Assembly (NCBI GenBank): GCA_017569305.1
Contig: CP069418.1
Span: 1,364,001 to 1,428,000, forward strand
Source: Clostridiales bacterium FE2011
GTDB lineage: Bacteria > Bacillota > Clostridia > Christensenellales > Aristaeellaceae
Length of the DNA stretch: 64,000 nucleotides
Direction of reading: 5' to 3'
The first letter of the stretch is position 1; each line of letters begins with the position of its first letter. Shown piece by piece: positions 41,501-50,091 of this stretch. Under the pieces are notes generated by a model that searched no databases, had not been told where the DNA came from, and was given only the letters and a program-made list of their open reading frames with translations. The position numbers were made by a program, and so were the translations under genes.

Positions 41501-41579
41501 GGAACGTGACAAAGGGACAGACCAACTGTCACGTTCCTTTGGAATGATGACAGTTGGTCTGTCCCTATTGTCACATTCC
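41501..41579. repeat. bipartite GGGACAG palindrome, copy 1
   Basis: An inverted repeat with arms GTGACAAAGGGACAGACCAA and its mirror, about 27 bp each, with a 16-base loop; small inner arms (GGAACG and ATTCC) flank it. It is an inverted, near-identical copy of 53547-53617. Confidence 0.8.
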
Positions 41580-41606
41580 AACCTTAATGTTCCGACAGCA
41601 AAAAAC

Positions 41607-41633
41607 GGACACTGGGGACTGTCCCCAGTGTCC
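41607..41633. repeat. 27-bp dispersed palindrome, copy 3
   Basis: Identical 27-mer to 10008-10034 and 36378-36404, eight bases from tRNA-Leu. Confidence 0.8.
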
Positions 41634-41640
41634 ATTTAAG

Positions 41641-41723
41641 TGCCGAAGGCGGGACTTGAACCCGCACGCTTTTGAGGGCAACGGATTTTGAATCCGCGGC
41701 GTCTGCCATTCCGCCACTTCGGC
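41641..41723 (-). tRNA. tRNA-Leu(CAA)
   Basis: 83 bases, long variable arm as in Leu tRNAs. Acceptor GCCGAAG pairs with CTTCGGC, discriminator A, anticodon loop TTCAAAA gives CAA, T-loop TTCAAGT. CCA is not encoded. Confidence 0.93.
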
Positions 41724-41732
41724 ATCGAGGGG

Positions 41733-41761
41733 ATTATAGCATAATCCCTTTTTCGATGCAA
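41733..41761 (-). promoter_or_regulatory. promoter of tRNA-Leu
   Basis: On the minus strand TTGCAT (41761-41756) and TATAAT (41738-41733) are 17 bases apart, with the -10 box nine bases from the tRNA 5' end. Confidence 0.7.
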
Positions 41762-41768
41762 TGAAAGT

Positions 41769-43529
41769 TTACTGCGGGTTATATTCCACGGTTTCCTGGT
41801 AGGCCTTGTAGGTGGTCTTGAACAGGACTTCCCGTTTGATTTCCCGATCGCCCTGGTACCAGACTTTCCAAGTGTTTACTTCATAGCCCTTCCGGCCGGT
41901 GACGGTTTTCTTGGTTTCACCGGGAGCCAGGCTGGTGTTGATTACGTAGTTGATGCCTTCCGGCTGGGGAATCGTCCGGACCAGCTCGCTTTCCAGGTCA
42001 ATCTTCACACCCGGTCCGAGGCTCATGCCGTAGATATTCACGGTTACCTGTCGGTTGCTGTATCCGGCAACGATAAAGATCGGCTGATTCGTATTGTTCC
42101 TGAACTTGAAGTCGAGGCCCGGCCAGTTGACCGTGGCGTCAAAGCCTTTCTCAATATAGCTGGAAGGCCAGGCATGAGCGTTACGCTCGATAATCTCCAG
42201 ATCCGCCCGCACAACGGCGTTGAACAGGGTGGAGCTGGTCTGGCAGACACCGCCGCCAACCTCGTCCTTGCTCTGGCCGCCGGAGATGGCAGGGGCTTCC
42301 TTGTATCCCTTGGCAGCCGTCCGCTCACCGGTGGCACCGTTGAAGGAGAAGATTTCGTCCGGCTGGACGGTGATGCCGCTGATTGCCCGGGCGCTCAGCT
42401 CGATGTTGGTGTTCCGGTTTTTATCCTTTGTGGTATTGGTGGTATAGGCAGAAATCAGGCCGAAGGAGTTCATCAGCTCAGCCTTGGTCAGGTCCGCAAT
42501 CACCTTTTCCGGTACCACCCGCAGTTCCTTCTGCGTAGTGCGGGAATCCAGTTCCTGCGTCAGCTGCGCATACAGCTGGTCCGGATCGATTCTGGCACCG
42601 GGCTGGTCATCCGTAAAGGTGAAGGTTTTGGTATTGAAATCAAAGGAGTAAACCATGCTGTTGACCGGATCCCGGTTCACATAGTTTACAATGCCGTCGG
42701 TCAGGTTGCGCAGCGCCTCATGGTCATAATCCTGTTTCGTGGCAAAAGTCGATGGATGGGTCCGGAGATCGGCCACCTGGTTGACGTGTTCCTGGAAAGG
42801 CGTAACCGCCCCGCCCTTCAGGCCGGAGGTGTTGCTCCTGCCTACCGCCCAGGCCTTTTCCACAATCTCCTCCGTGTTCCGGGAAACCGGAACCCGTTCA
42901 CTGTTCACATGCCAGCTTTCATTGCCCACCGATACGGTAATGTCAAAAGCGCCGGAAGCATCGTTGTGGAGACTGGAGATTTTGCGGATCGCTTCCTCTT
43001 TGGTCAGGCCGCCCACATGCTCGTCATCGATATAGACTCCGGGATAGATCTTGCCGGTATATACTTCTTTCCGGCATTCGTCGAAGAAGTCTTCCCGTCC
43101 GCCGTCCTGGATGATCAGGTTGCCGTTCACAAACGCCAGGTTCGGCAGGAACTTGTAACGGACGCCGGTCATCTGGGGCACTATGGCAATGGCCATGCCT
43201 GCCAGCAGAAGCAGGCAGAACACAATCACCGCCGCCCAGGCGCCGCGGTGTTTTTCTTTTCTCTTATATTTCGGCCGGGTGTTTTTCACCGGCGTATGGG
43301 ATTCAAAGCGATCGAAATCATCGAAGAGCGTGGAAGGCGCGCCAAGACCGTCGTCCTTTTCATTGGACGCAAAATAGCGCCGCTTGCGGGCTTCCTCTTC
43401 CACCCGGCGGTCATACGCATCCCGGGCCTTCAGTCCTTCATCCCGGCCCAGCGGTTTTTTCCCCGGCAGAGGGTCGGAGATGATATCATCGTCGCCCTCG
43501 TACAGGTCATACCGTTTCAGTTTCGCCAT
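41769..43529 (-). CDS. VanW family protein with C-terminal G5 domain
   Basis: 586 residues. A charged cytoplasmic part of about 100 residues (RPKYKRKEKHRGAWAA) precedes one membrane segment, VIVFCLLLLAGMAIAIVPQM. The outside part has peptidoglycan-binding-4-like repeats in its middle, a VanW domain at about residues 390-520 (PDEIFSFNGATGERTAAKGY and SKDEVGGGVCQTSSTLFNAV) and a G5 domain at the end (VTGRKGYEVNTWKVWY). These proteins (YoaR-like) act at the cell wall, function not settled. The N-terminal cytoplasmic extension is longer than usual. First gene of the minus-strand wall-related run that continues with U32 and MltG. Confidence 0.9.
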   Translation of the reverse strand: MAKLKRYDLYEGDDDIISDPLPGKKPLGRDEGLKARDAYDRRVEEEARKRRYFASNEKDDGLGAPSTLFDDFDRFESHTPVKNTRPKYKRKEKHRGAWAAVIVFCLLLLAGMAIAIVPQMTGVRYKFLPNLAFVNGNLIIQDGGREDFFDECRKEVYTGKIYPGVYIDDEHVGGLTKEEAIRKISSLHNDASGAFDITVSVGNESWHVNSERVPVSRNTEEIVEKAWAVGRSNTSGLKGGAVTPFQEHVNQVADLRTHPSTFATKQDYDHEALRNLTDGIVNYVNRDPVNSMVYSFDFNTKTFTFTDDQPGARIDPDQLYAQLTQELDSRTTQKELRVVPEKVIADLTKAELMNSFGLISAYTTNTTKDKNRNTNIELSARAISGITVQPDEIFSFNGATGERTAAKGYKEAPAISGGQSKDEVGGGVCQTSSTLFNAVVRADLEIIERNAHAWPSSYIEKGFDATVNWPGLDFKFRNNTNQPIFIVAGYSNRQVTVNIYGMSLGPGVKIDLESELVRTIPQPEGINYVINTSLAPGETKKTVTGRKGYEVNTWKVWYQGDREIKREVLFKTTYKAYQETVEYNPQ

Positions 43530-43556
43530 TTCAGTACTCTTCTCCAGTGTTCCTTG

Positions 43557-44789
43557 TTATTCTTTCCGGTGGTTGCGGACCGGTCCCCGCAGCATATCCC
43601 CGCAGCGGCTTCCCGGCAGCTCCATCCGGATGATTTCCCCGGCCACGCCCAGCGTGTCCAGGGTTTCTCCGGTCTTTTCACGGATAAACGGTTTTGCCGT
43701 AATCTTCCGGACTCCGGAAGGTGTCATCAGCTCAAGCTCATCCCCGGCAAAGAACCGGTTCTTTAAGAGGATCCTGGCCGTGCCGTCCTCCCCGGCGTCT
43801 TCCGTAACGCGGCCCACGTATTCCCGGGCCTGCCAGAAGCCCTCCGCCTCTCCGGGAATCTCCGGGTTTCCTTCCAGGAAGCCCGTATCGCTCTTCCGGT
43901 GGCTGGCGCACTGCAGTTCCTCTGTCAGTTCCGGCAGTTTTTCCAGGAAGGCTTCCCGTCCCTGCGCCAGCAGGTCCAGAGCCCGCCGGTATGCGCCGGT
44001 CACCACGGCCACATAGTATTCCGTCTTCATCCGGCCTTCGATCTTCAGGCTGGATACGCCTGCTTCACACAGATCGGGAAGCAGGGGCATCAGGCAAAGA
44101 TCCCGGGCGGAAAACAGGTAGGTTCCCTTTTCATCCTCCGCCACCGGCAGGTATTCCCCGGGGCGTTTCTCTTCCACCACCGCGTATTGCCAGCGGCAGG
44201 GCTGGGCGCATTCGCCCCGGTTGCCGCTGCGGCCTGTCAGGTAGGCGGACAGCATACACCGGCCGGAATAAGCCATGCAGCTGGCGCCGTGCACAAAGGT
44301 CTCAATCTGGATGCTGTCCCCCAGGATCTTCCGCAGGGCACGGATCCTTTCCAGGCTCATTTCCCGGGCCAGGATCACCCGTTCACATCCCAGTTCCCGG
44401 TACAATTCTGCCGCGGGAGCGTTCACCGTATTTGCCTGGGTGCTGACGTGCACCGGCAGCTGCGGCACCTTTTTGCGCAGGGTCACGATCGCGCCGGGAT
44501 CCGCCACAATGGCGGCGTCCACGCCGATCTCCGCGGCCTGGGCGGCCGCCTGTGCGAATCCCTCCAGCTCATCGTCAAAGGGATAGCTGTTCATGGTCAC
44601 GTAGAACTTTTTTCCTGCCTGATGGGTCAGCGTCACCGCTTCCTTCAGGGCATCCGGATCAAAGTTCCCCGCGAAGGCCCGCAGGCCGTATTTTTTCATC
44701 CCGCCGTATACGGCGTCCGCACCGAAGTGCAGCGCCGCGCGCAGCGAGTCCATATTTCCCGCAGGAGCGAGCAGTTCCGGGATCCTCAT
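43557..44789 (-). CDS. U32 family peptidase / RlhA-type rRNA hydroxylation factor
   Basis: 410 residues. MRIPELLAPAGNMDSLRAAL and FGADAVYGGMKKYGLRAFAG open the TIM-barrel, and CMAYSGRCMLSAYLTGRSGN with GECAQPCRWQY is the Cys signature that binds an Fe-S cluster. The family includes collagenase-like PrtC and RNA-modification factors such as RlhA and TrhP, which need iron; which applies here is uncertain. Its ATG overlaps the MltG stop by one base (TAATG), showing coupling. The order MltG-U32 recurs in many Bacillota and supports normal core function. Confidence 0.9.
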   Translation of the reverse strand: MRIPELLAPAGNMDSLRAALHFGADAVYGGMKKYGLRAFAGNFDPDALKEAVTLTHQAGKKFYVTMNSYPFDDELEGFAQAAAQAAEIGVDAAIVADPGAIVTLRKKVPQLPVHVSTQANTVNAPAAELYRELGCERVILAREMSLERIRALRKILGDSIQIETFVHGASCMAYSGRCMLSAYLTGRSGNRGECAQPCRWQYAVVEEKRPGEYLPVAEDEKGTYLFSARDLCLMPLLPDLCEAGVSSLKIEGRMKTEYYVAVVTGAYRRALDLLAQGREAFLEKLPELTEELQCASHRKSDTGFLEGNPEIPGEAEGFWQAREYVGRVTEDAGEDGTARILLKNRFFAGDELELMTPSGVRKITAKPFIREKTGETLDTLGVAGEIIRMELPGSRCGDMLRGPVRNHRKE

Positions 44790-45964
44790 TACTGGATCCC
44801 CCTCTCCTCGTCATACTTCTTCCAGTAAGGCGCGTAGATTTCCACCGCGCGGCGGTGCTGGTCCAGCGTCTTGGAGAAATACAGTTCCCCGCTCTCCGGC
44901 TCCTTGGCGCAGAAGAACAGGTACTTTTCATTCACCATACTCTCATCCGGATAGAGTGCCGCGCGGATTGCGTCGGCAGAGGGGTTGCAGATCGGTCCCA
45001 GCGGCAGTCCCGTCACCCGGTAGGTGTTGTAGGGGCTGTCTGTGTTCAGGTCGCTGTCAGACAGGGACATCTTCCGGACGCCGGTAATGTAATGAACCGT
45101 AACGTCGCTTTCCAGCTTCATGTTTTCCTTCAGGCGGTTGTGGAACACCGCGCTGACCTTGGTAAAGTCGCTGGCCTTTGCTTCTTTTTCGATCAGGCTG
45201 GCCAGGGTCAGCACCTGGTCCATGTTCAGGCCCAGTTCTTCCGCCCGCGCCTGGTTTTCTTCCGTGAAGACTGTCTCGGTCTGGCTCAGCAGCTTTTTGA
45301 CGATTTCCTCTTCTGTAGCGGAAACATATACTTCGTAAGTGTTGGGAGCCAGGTAGCCCTCCAGCACGTATTTGCGTTTTTCCGGCTGGCCGGCAACCAG
45401 CACGTCCTTGATGTAGTAATAGTCCTGGAATGCCTTTCCGTCCTTGCAGATCGCCAGCAGCTTATCCGAGTTCTCCAGCACGCCGTTCTTAACCAGCCGT
45501 GCCGCGAAATCCTCGATCGTCTCGCCGGGGATCAATGTAATGTTGCGGACCAGCGGGTTGCCGTCGCCGGTGGTCAGCAGATCAGCGATCTCCGTCATCT
45601 GCATCCCCTTGGTCATGGTATAGCTGCCCACCTGGATCTTCTGGCCCATACCGGCAAAGTCACAGTAGTATTTGAACAGGCTCTTGCTCCGGATCAATCC
45701 GGCTTTTTCCAGGTTGGTGGCTACCTTGTTCAGGCTGTCGCCACTGCTGATCTCAAAGCTGTATTCGGTAGGATCATCCGGATCCACAGGCGCAAGAAAA
45801 CTGCCGTACAGCTTATTCCATACGGTCATTCCGATGCCGATTACCAGAATGAGAACCGTCAGCCCCACCAGGATCGGGCGGAGAATGTGCCAAAGCCCGC
45901 TGTACCAGTAGAGTCCGTATTCCCGTTCATCCCGCACGCTGCGGTATGTGTCCCTTTTACTCAA
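44789..45964 (-). CDS. mltG: endolytic transglycosylase MltG
   Basis: 391 residues, one membrane segment near residues 25-50 (HILRPILVGLTVLILVIGIG). The YceG/MltG domain shows LASLIEKEAKASDFTKVSAV with the catalytic Glu, and TYRVTGLPLGPICNPSADAI and KEPESGELYFSKTLDQHRR near the end. It cuts glycan strands at the outer face to set chain length. The start is a TTG just after the YlbF stop, with GAGGGCTGAGCA as weak ribosome binding sequence. It sits between YlbF and U32 with overlaps or near-overlaps. Confidence 0.92.
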   Translation of the reverse strand: MSKRDTYRSVRDEREYGLYWYSGLWHILRPILVGLTVLILVIGIGMTVWNKLYGSFLAPVDPDDPTEYSFEISSGDSLNKVATNLEKAGLIRSKSLFKYYCDFAGMGQKIQVGSYTMTKGMQMTEIADLLTTGDGNPLVRNITLIPGETIEDFAARLVKNGVLENSDKLLAICKDGKAFQDYYYIKDVLVAGQPEKRKYVLEGYLAPNTYEVYVSATEEEIVKKLLSQTETVFTEENQARAEELGLNMDQVLTLASLIEKEAKASDFTKVSAVFHNRLKENMKLESDVTVHYITGVRKMSLSDSDLNTDSPYNTYRVTGLPLGPICNPSADAIRAALYPDESMVNEKYLFFCAKEPESGELYFSKTLDQHRRAVEIYAPYWKKYDEERGIQ

Positions 45965-45967
45965 TGC

Positions 45968-46318
45968 TCAGCCCTCGACTCCGGGAACAGCGATATCCAG
46001 ATCCGCCGCCTCGGTCACGATCTTGAAGATATCCGCCAGCGCCTGCTGCAGCTGCATTTCGGACAGCAGGAAGCGGCTGACCTCCGGTTTGGAGAACAGC
46101 AGGCTGGATATGCCGGAAAACCGCTGCATATCCTCCTCATCCGCTGCCTTTCCGCTCATGGCGGACATCTGGATGGTCATCTGCAGCTTCCGGTATTCCT
46201 TCACCAGGGCCGCGGTGGTTTCTTCCGCCATGACCTGTTCCTTCAACTCATGATAGGTTTTATATTCTTCACTGTCGCGGATGTCCTGCGCCAGGCGGTA
46301 TGTCGATGAATAATCCAT
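45968..46318 (-). CDS. YlbF family regulator
   Basis: 116 residues, fully helical: TYRLAQDIRDSEEYKTYHEL and VKEYRKLQMTIQMSAMSGKA match the YlbF/YmcA family that partners RNase Y in Bacillus RNA processing. The ATG follows GAGGAGGATGAGGGGC; a start nine codons earlier is disfavoured because it includes that site. It is 3 bases from MltG and downstream of RNase J, giving a plausible link to mRNA turnover. Confidence 0.85.
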   Translation of the reverse strand: MDYSSTYRLAQDIRDSEEYKTYHELKEQVMAEETTAALVKEYRKLQMTIQMSAMSGKAADEEDMQRFSGISSLLFSKPEVSRFLLSEMQLQQALADIFKIVTEAADLDIAVPGVEG

Positions 46319-46343
46319 GCCCCTCATCCTCCTCGTAATAAAC

Positions 46344-46381
46344 AACGGTCAGGGGAGCGTTTCGCTTCCTCCTGACCGTTA
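46344..46381 (-). terminator. hairpin between RNase J and ylbF
   Basis: AACGGTCAGG pairs with CCTGACCGTT around an inner GGAGCG/CGCTTCC stem. Without a T-run on the minus strand it may only partly terminate rnj transcripts or stabilise their ends. Confidence 0.5.
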
Positions 46382-46432
46382 TTATATCCATTTTTCCTTT
46401 AAAGCGCAACGAACCGGCGCTCCGGACGGTGC

Positions 46433-48109
46433 TTACACGTCCAGGATGATCGGCAGGATCATCGGGTTCCGCTTGATCTTGTCGAAGATGAAGCGGTGCA
46501 CTTCGTCCTTGATGTTGTTCTTCAGTTCCGGCCAGTTGTCGCCTTCCAGGCTGCTCTTGGCCAGGATCTGACGGACCAGCTCCTGGGTGCTGTCGATGAT
46601 ATCTTCATTTTCCTTGACATAGATGAAGCCGCGGGAAACGATATCCGGGCCGGAGACCAGCTTCTGCTCGTCCCGGTCGATAGCCAGGACAACGATCAGC
46701 AGGCCGTCCTGGGACAGGTGCTTCCGGTCGCGGAGCACCACGTTTCCGACGTCGCCGACGCCCAGGCCGTCCACCAGCACGCCGCCCACGGGCACCTGTT
46801 CGCCCAGGGCCAGGACATCCTGGTTCATCTCAATCACCTGGCCCAGCTCCGGAATGACGATATTCTGGCTGGGAACGCCCATGGCTTCCGCCAGGATGGC
46901 GTGCTGCCACATCATGCGGTATTCACCGTGAACCGGGATGAAGTACTTTGGCCGGACCAGCGCATGCAGGAGCTTGATTTCCTCCTGGCAGGCGTGACCG
47001 GAAACGTGAACCTCAGCCATGCGGCTGTAAATGACCTGCGCGCCCAGCCGGTACAGCTGGTTGATCACGCGGGAGATAAACTTCTCGTTGCCGGGGATCG
47101 GCGTGGAGGAGATGATGACCATATCGCTCTGGCGGATCTGCAGCTTCCGGTGTTCGGCATAAGCCATACGGGTCAGGCCCGCCATCGGCTCGCCCTGGCT
47201 GCCGGTGGTCATGACCAGGACTTCGTTATCCGGATAATCATCCAGCACGTCCATGTCAATCAGCCAGCCTTCGGGAATCCGCAGTTCCCCGATGCTCATT
47301 GCCACGCGGCTGACGTTGACCATGCTGCGGCCGATGAAGCAGACGCGGCGCCCGTAACGGATCGCGTTGTCGATGATCATCTGCATACGGTGGATGTTGC
47401 TGGCGAACATGGCGACGATTACGCGGCCGCCGGCCTGCGCAAACAGGTTGTCAAAGGTCTCACCGACCTTAAGCTCGCTCATGGTATAGCCGGAACGCTC
47501 TACGTTGGTGGACTCGCACAGGAAGGCCAGCACGCCCTGCTCACCGTATTTGGCGAAGGTCTGCAGGTCTGTGATCTGTCCGTCAATGGGCGTATAGTCC
47601 ACCTTAAAGTCGCCACTGCAGATAACCGTGCCCGCCGGGCAGGTGATTGCAATGGCGCAGGCGCCGGCAATAGAGTGGCTGACGTGAATGAACTGGCAGG
47701 TGAACTGGCCCAGCTGGACGGTATCCCGGGGCTGCACCACGTGCATCGGGATGCCTTCCACCCGGTATTCCTTCAGTTTCAGATCCACCAGCGCCATCGT
47801 CAGCTTGGTGCCGTATATATGCGAAGGCGCTTGTTTTAAGATATAGGGAGTTGCGCCGATATGGTCTTCATGGCCATGGGTAAAGAGATAACCGCGGATA
47901 TGATCCCGCTTTCCCATCAGATAGGTGATATCCGGAATCACCAGGTCCACGCCCAGCATGTCTTCCTTCGGGAACACACTGCCGCAGTCCACAACGACGA
48001 TGTCGTCTTCATATTCAAAAACATACATGTTTTTGCCTATTTCGTCCACACCACCGAGAGAGACAATCCGCAGCCGTGAGGCTTCCTTTTCCTGACTCTT
48101 CGTGCCCAC
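46433..48109 (-). CDS. rnj: ribonuclease J
   Basis: 558 residues, metallo-beta-lactamase/beta-CASP nuclease. FTHGHEDHIGATPYILKQAP holds the HxHxDH metal site; VVDCGSVFPKEDMLGVDLVI, CSGDFKVDYTPIDG and STPIPGNEKFISRVINQLYR are beta-CASP features, and HVSGHACQEEIKLLHALVRP with FIPVHGEYRM belong to the later metal ligands. The enzyme matures and degrades RNA 5'-3'. The start is GTG six bases after AAAGGAGG, giving MGTKSQEKEAS; an earlier ATG would add 12 residues without a site. Upstream 331 bases hold no gene. Confidence 0.95.
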   Translation of the reverse strand: MGTKSQEKEASRLRIVSLGGVDEIGKNMYVFEYEDDIVVVDCGSVFPKEDMLGVDLVIPDITYLMGKRDHIRGYLFTHGHEDHIGATPYILKQAPSHIYGTKLTMALVDLKLKEYRVEGIPMHVVQPRDTVQLGQFTCQFIHVSHSIAGACAIAITCPAGTVICSGDFKVDYTPIDGQITDLQTFAKYGEQGVLAFLCESTNVERSGYTMSELKVGETFDNLFAQAGGRVIVAMFASNIHRMQMIIDNAIRYGRRVCFIGRSMVNVSRVAMSIGELRIPEGWLIDMDVLDDYPDNEVLVMTTGSQGEPMAGLTRMAYAEHRKLQIRQSDMVIISSTPIPGNEKFISRVINQLYRLGAQVIYSRMAEVHVSGHACQEEIKLLHALVRPKYFIPVHGEYRMMWQHAILAEAMGVPSQNIVIPELGQVIEMNQDVLALGEQVPVGGVLVDGLGVGDVGNVVLRDRKHLSQDGLLIVVLAIDRDEQKLVSGPDIVSRGFIYVKENEDIIDSTQELVRQILAKSSLEGDNWPELKNNIKDEVHRFIFDKIKRNPMILPIILDV

Positions 48110-48440
48110 AGTGAACCTCCTTTCGTACGTACAAATATTCAACAATTTCAGAAAACACCGCAGGCATAAAGATAGCCTAGTGTCTTCAATGGTTCGCTGT
48201 TATGAAGCTCACACTTTGACACATTATATCACAGTTTTTGGAAAAGCGCTACCCCTTACAATAAAAAGGTTTCAGGGATTTTTCCCCTGTCTTTTACGGC
48301 AAAAAATGAGACAATATCTACATCTCAGGGCCGCAACCTGTTTTCGTACAAGCTGCATTTGTGCAACAAAAGTACGAACTTATTCATAAAGTACAAATAA
48401 AAAACGGACTGCCGAACGGCAGTCCGTGGGGTGATCTTTC
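48110..48440. other. 331-base gap upstream of RNase J, no gene
   Basis: Carries the 5' leader of rnj on one side and the glyA terminator on the other. Small hairpins such as ACAAGC/GTTGT are weak. No riboswitch class was recognised. Confidence 0.5.
48397..48427 (-). terminator. terminator of glyA
   Basis: On the minus strand ACGGACTGCCG pairs with CGGCAGTCCGT around two bases, then TTTTTTATTTG. It starts 14 bases after the glyA stop. Confidence 0.88.
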
Positions 48441-49676
48441 TTACGCGTAGAGCGGGTAGTTGGCCATCATGGCTTCGACCTGCTTCTTGATTTCCGGAAC
48501 GGCGGCTTCGCCCTCGCGCAGGACCTTGGCGATCCAGCTGGCAACCTTGGCAAATTCCGCTTCCTTCAGACCCCTGGAAGTGGCAGCGGGAGTACCCACG
48601 CGGATACCGCTGGTCACGAAGGGGCTGCGGGTCTCATTGGGCACGGTGTTCTTGTTCACCGTGATGTTGGCCGCTTCCAGCAGGTTTTCCATCTGCTTGC
48701 CGGTCATTTCCGTACCGGTGAAGTCCAGCAGCAGCAGGTGGTTGTCCGTTCCGCCGGACACCATGCGGACGCCTTCTTCACGGAAGGTCTTTTCCATGGC
48801 CTTCGCGTTCAGGATGATCTGGTGCTGATAGGTGCGGAAGTCTTCCTTCAGCGCTTCGCCGAAGCAGACAGCCTTGCCGGCGATCACGTGCTCCAGCGGG
48901 CCGCCCTGGGTTCCGGGGAAGATGGCCTTGTCGATAGCCTTGGCATACTCTTCCCGGCACAGGATCATGCCGCCGCGGGGACCGCGCAGGGTCTTGTGGG
49001 TGGTGGTGGTCACGAAATCAGCGAAGGGGACGGGGCTGGGATGCTCACCGGCGGCCACGAGACCGGCGATGTGCGCCATGTCGACCATCAGCAGGGCGCC
49101 GACTTCATCCGCGATGGAACGCAGCTTCGGGAAATCAATGACGCGGGGATAAGCGGAAGCGCCCGCGACGATCATCTTCGGCTTGCACTCCAGGGCAATG
49201 CGGCGGACATCTTCATAATCGATCATCTCGGTTTCGGAAGAAACGCCGTAGGGAACGAAATTGAAATAGGAACCGGACATATTCACGGGGCTGCCGTGGG
49301 TCAGGTGGCCGCCGTTGGACAGGCCCATACCCATGACCGTATCGCCGGGCTTCAGCATGGCGAAGTAGACAGCCATATTTGCCTGGGCGCCGCTGTGGGG
49401 CTGGACATTGGCGTGTTCAGCGCCGAAGAGCTTGCAGGCCCTCGTGCGGGCCAGGTCTTCGATAATATCCACGCACTCGCATCCGCCGTAATAGCGTTTT
49501 CCCGGATAGCCTTCCGCGTATTTGTTAGTGAGGCAGGTACCCATGGCAGCCATAACCGCCGGAGAAACAAAGTTCTCACTGGCAATCAGTTCCACATGGG
49601 TCCGCTGACGGTTCAGCTCCAGCCCGATGGCCTCGGCTACTTCAGGATCAGCCTGACGGATCAGTTCCAGTTCCAT
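48441..49676 (-). CDS. glyA: serine hydroxymethyltransferase
   Basis: 411 residues, PLP enzyme of fold type [21 protein letters not shown] is the characteristic N-terminal segment, [20 protein letters not shown] follows, [17 protein letters not shown] binds substrate, and [20 protein letters not shown] contains the PLP-binding Lys. It converts serine and tetrahydrofolate to glycine and methylene-THF. Length and motifs are standard. The ATG follows AAGGGTGATTTGCA. It is transcribed alone, between the SRP RNA and the rnj leader. Confidence 0.97.
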   Translation of the reverse strand: MELELIRQADPEVAEAIGLELNRQRTHVELIASENFVSPAVMAAMGTCLTNKYAEGYPGKRYYGGCECVDIIEDLARTRACKLFGAEHANVQPHSGAQANMAVYFAMLKPGDTVMGMGLSNGGHLTHGSPVNMSGSYFNFVPYGVSSETEMIDYEDVRRIALECKPKMIVAGASAYPRVIDFPKLRSIADEVGALLMVDMAHIAGLVAAGEHPSPVPFADFVTTTTHKTLRGPRGGMILCREEYAKAIDKAIFPGTQGGPLEHVIAGKAVCFGEALKEDFRTYQHQIILNAKAMEKTFREEGVRMVSGGTDNHLLLLDFTGTEMTGKQMENLLEAANITVNKNTVPNETRSPFVTSGIRVGTPAATSRGLKEAEFAKVASWIAKVLREGEAAVPEIKKQVEAMMANYPLYA

Positions 49677-49763
49677 TGCAAATCACCCTTCTCTCTAGAA
49701 AATTGCACCAAGCAAGTATAGCAATATTTCCATATGCATACAATGCCCGGAACAGAAAAAAAA

Positions 49764-49870
49764 CCGCCTGCGCTCAGACCGGGCACCCCTGCAGCACATC
49801 CTCGCAAGCGCTTACTGCTGCTTCCGTCAGGACCTGACAGGGTTCACACCGGAGGATCGCACAGGACCCA
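49764..49870 (-). ncRNA. ffs: small signal recognition particle RNA (4.5S-like)
   Basis: On the minus strand the conserved SRP apical domain is evident: GTGAACCCTGTCAGGTCCTG followed by GACGGAAGCAGCAGTAAG, with the GGAA/GCAG internal loops. Flanking halves GGGTCC-CTG-TGCGATCC and GGATGTGC-CAGGGG-GCCC pair to close the rod. A long T-run (49756-49763) ends it. The exact 5' end is set by base pairing, about 49870. Confidence 0.9.
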
Positions 49871-49876
49871 ATCCTC

Positions 49877-50091
49877 ATCGCGCAAACGGCAATGCATAGT
49901 ATACCGTTTTCCGCCATGAAAAGCAAGAGCCGGCGGCTTCTTTCCCTGCCGGTTTTTGTATTTCTTTGTCCGGCGGGTTACATTGTATTTTTTTGCCTTA
50001 TGATTCGTATACACCTTGACCGGAAACGCCCTGAAAGCGTAAAATAACTTTTGTTGTTTTATTCGATCTGAACAAGGGGGAAAGACGGAAG
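49877..50091. other. intergenic leader of the DUF1846 gene
   Basis: Between SRP RNA and the DUF1846 gene, 215 bases. It should hold both divergent promoters. TTGTTGTTTTATTCGATC and a GGGGGAAAGACGGAAG ribosome binding site precede the start. Nothing else is recognisable. Confidence 0.4.

Larger units (their letters stand above)
41180..41640. other. 461-base repeat-rich gap before tRNA-Leu
   Basis: Contains hairpins at 41331-41352 and 41367-41401, the bipartite palindrome at 41501-41579 and the 27-bp palindrome at 41607-41633. No coding sequence is supported. Confidence 0.6.

Noticed and set aside
46496..47839. 447-codon plus-strand frame opposite RNase J
   Set aside because: Antisense shadow of a well-recognised gene; the translated chain has no motif and no site.
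48110..48440. Riboswitch ahead of RNase J
   Set aside because: Only weak hairpins are present and none fits a known aptamer, so no regulatory RNA is claimed.
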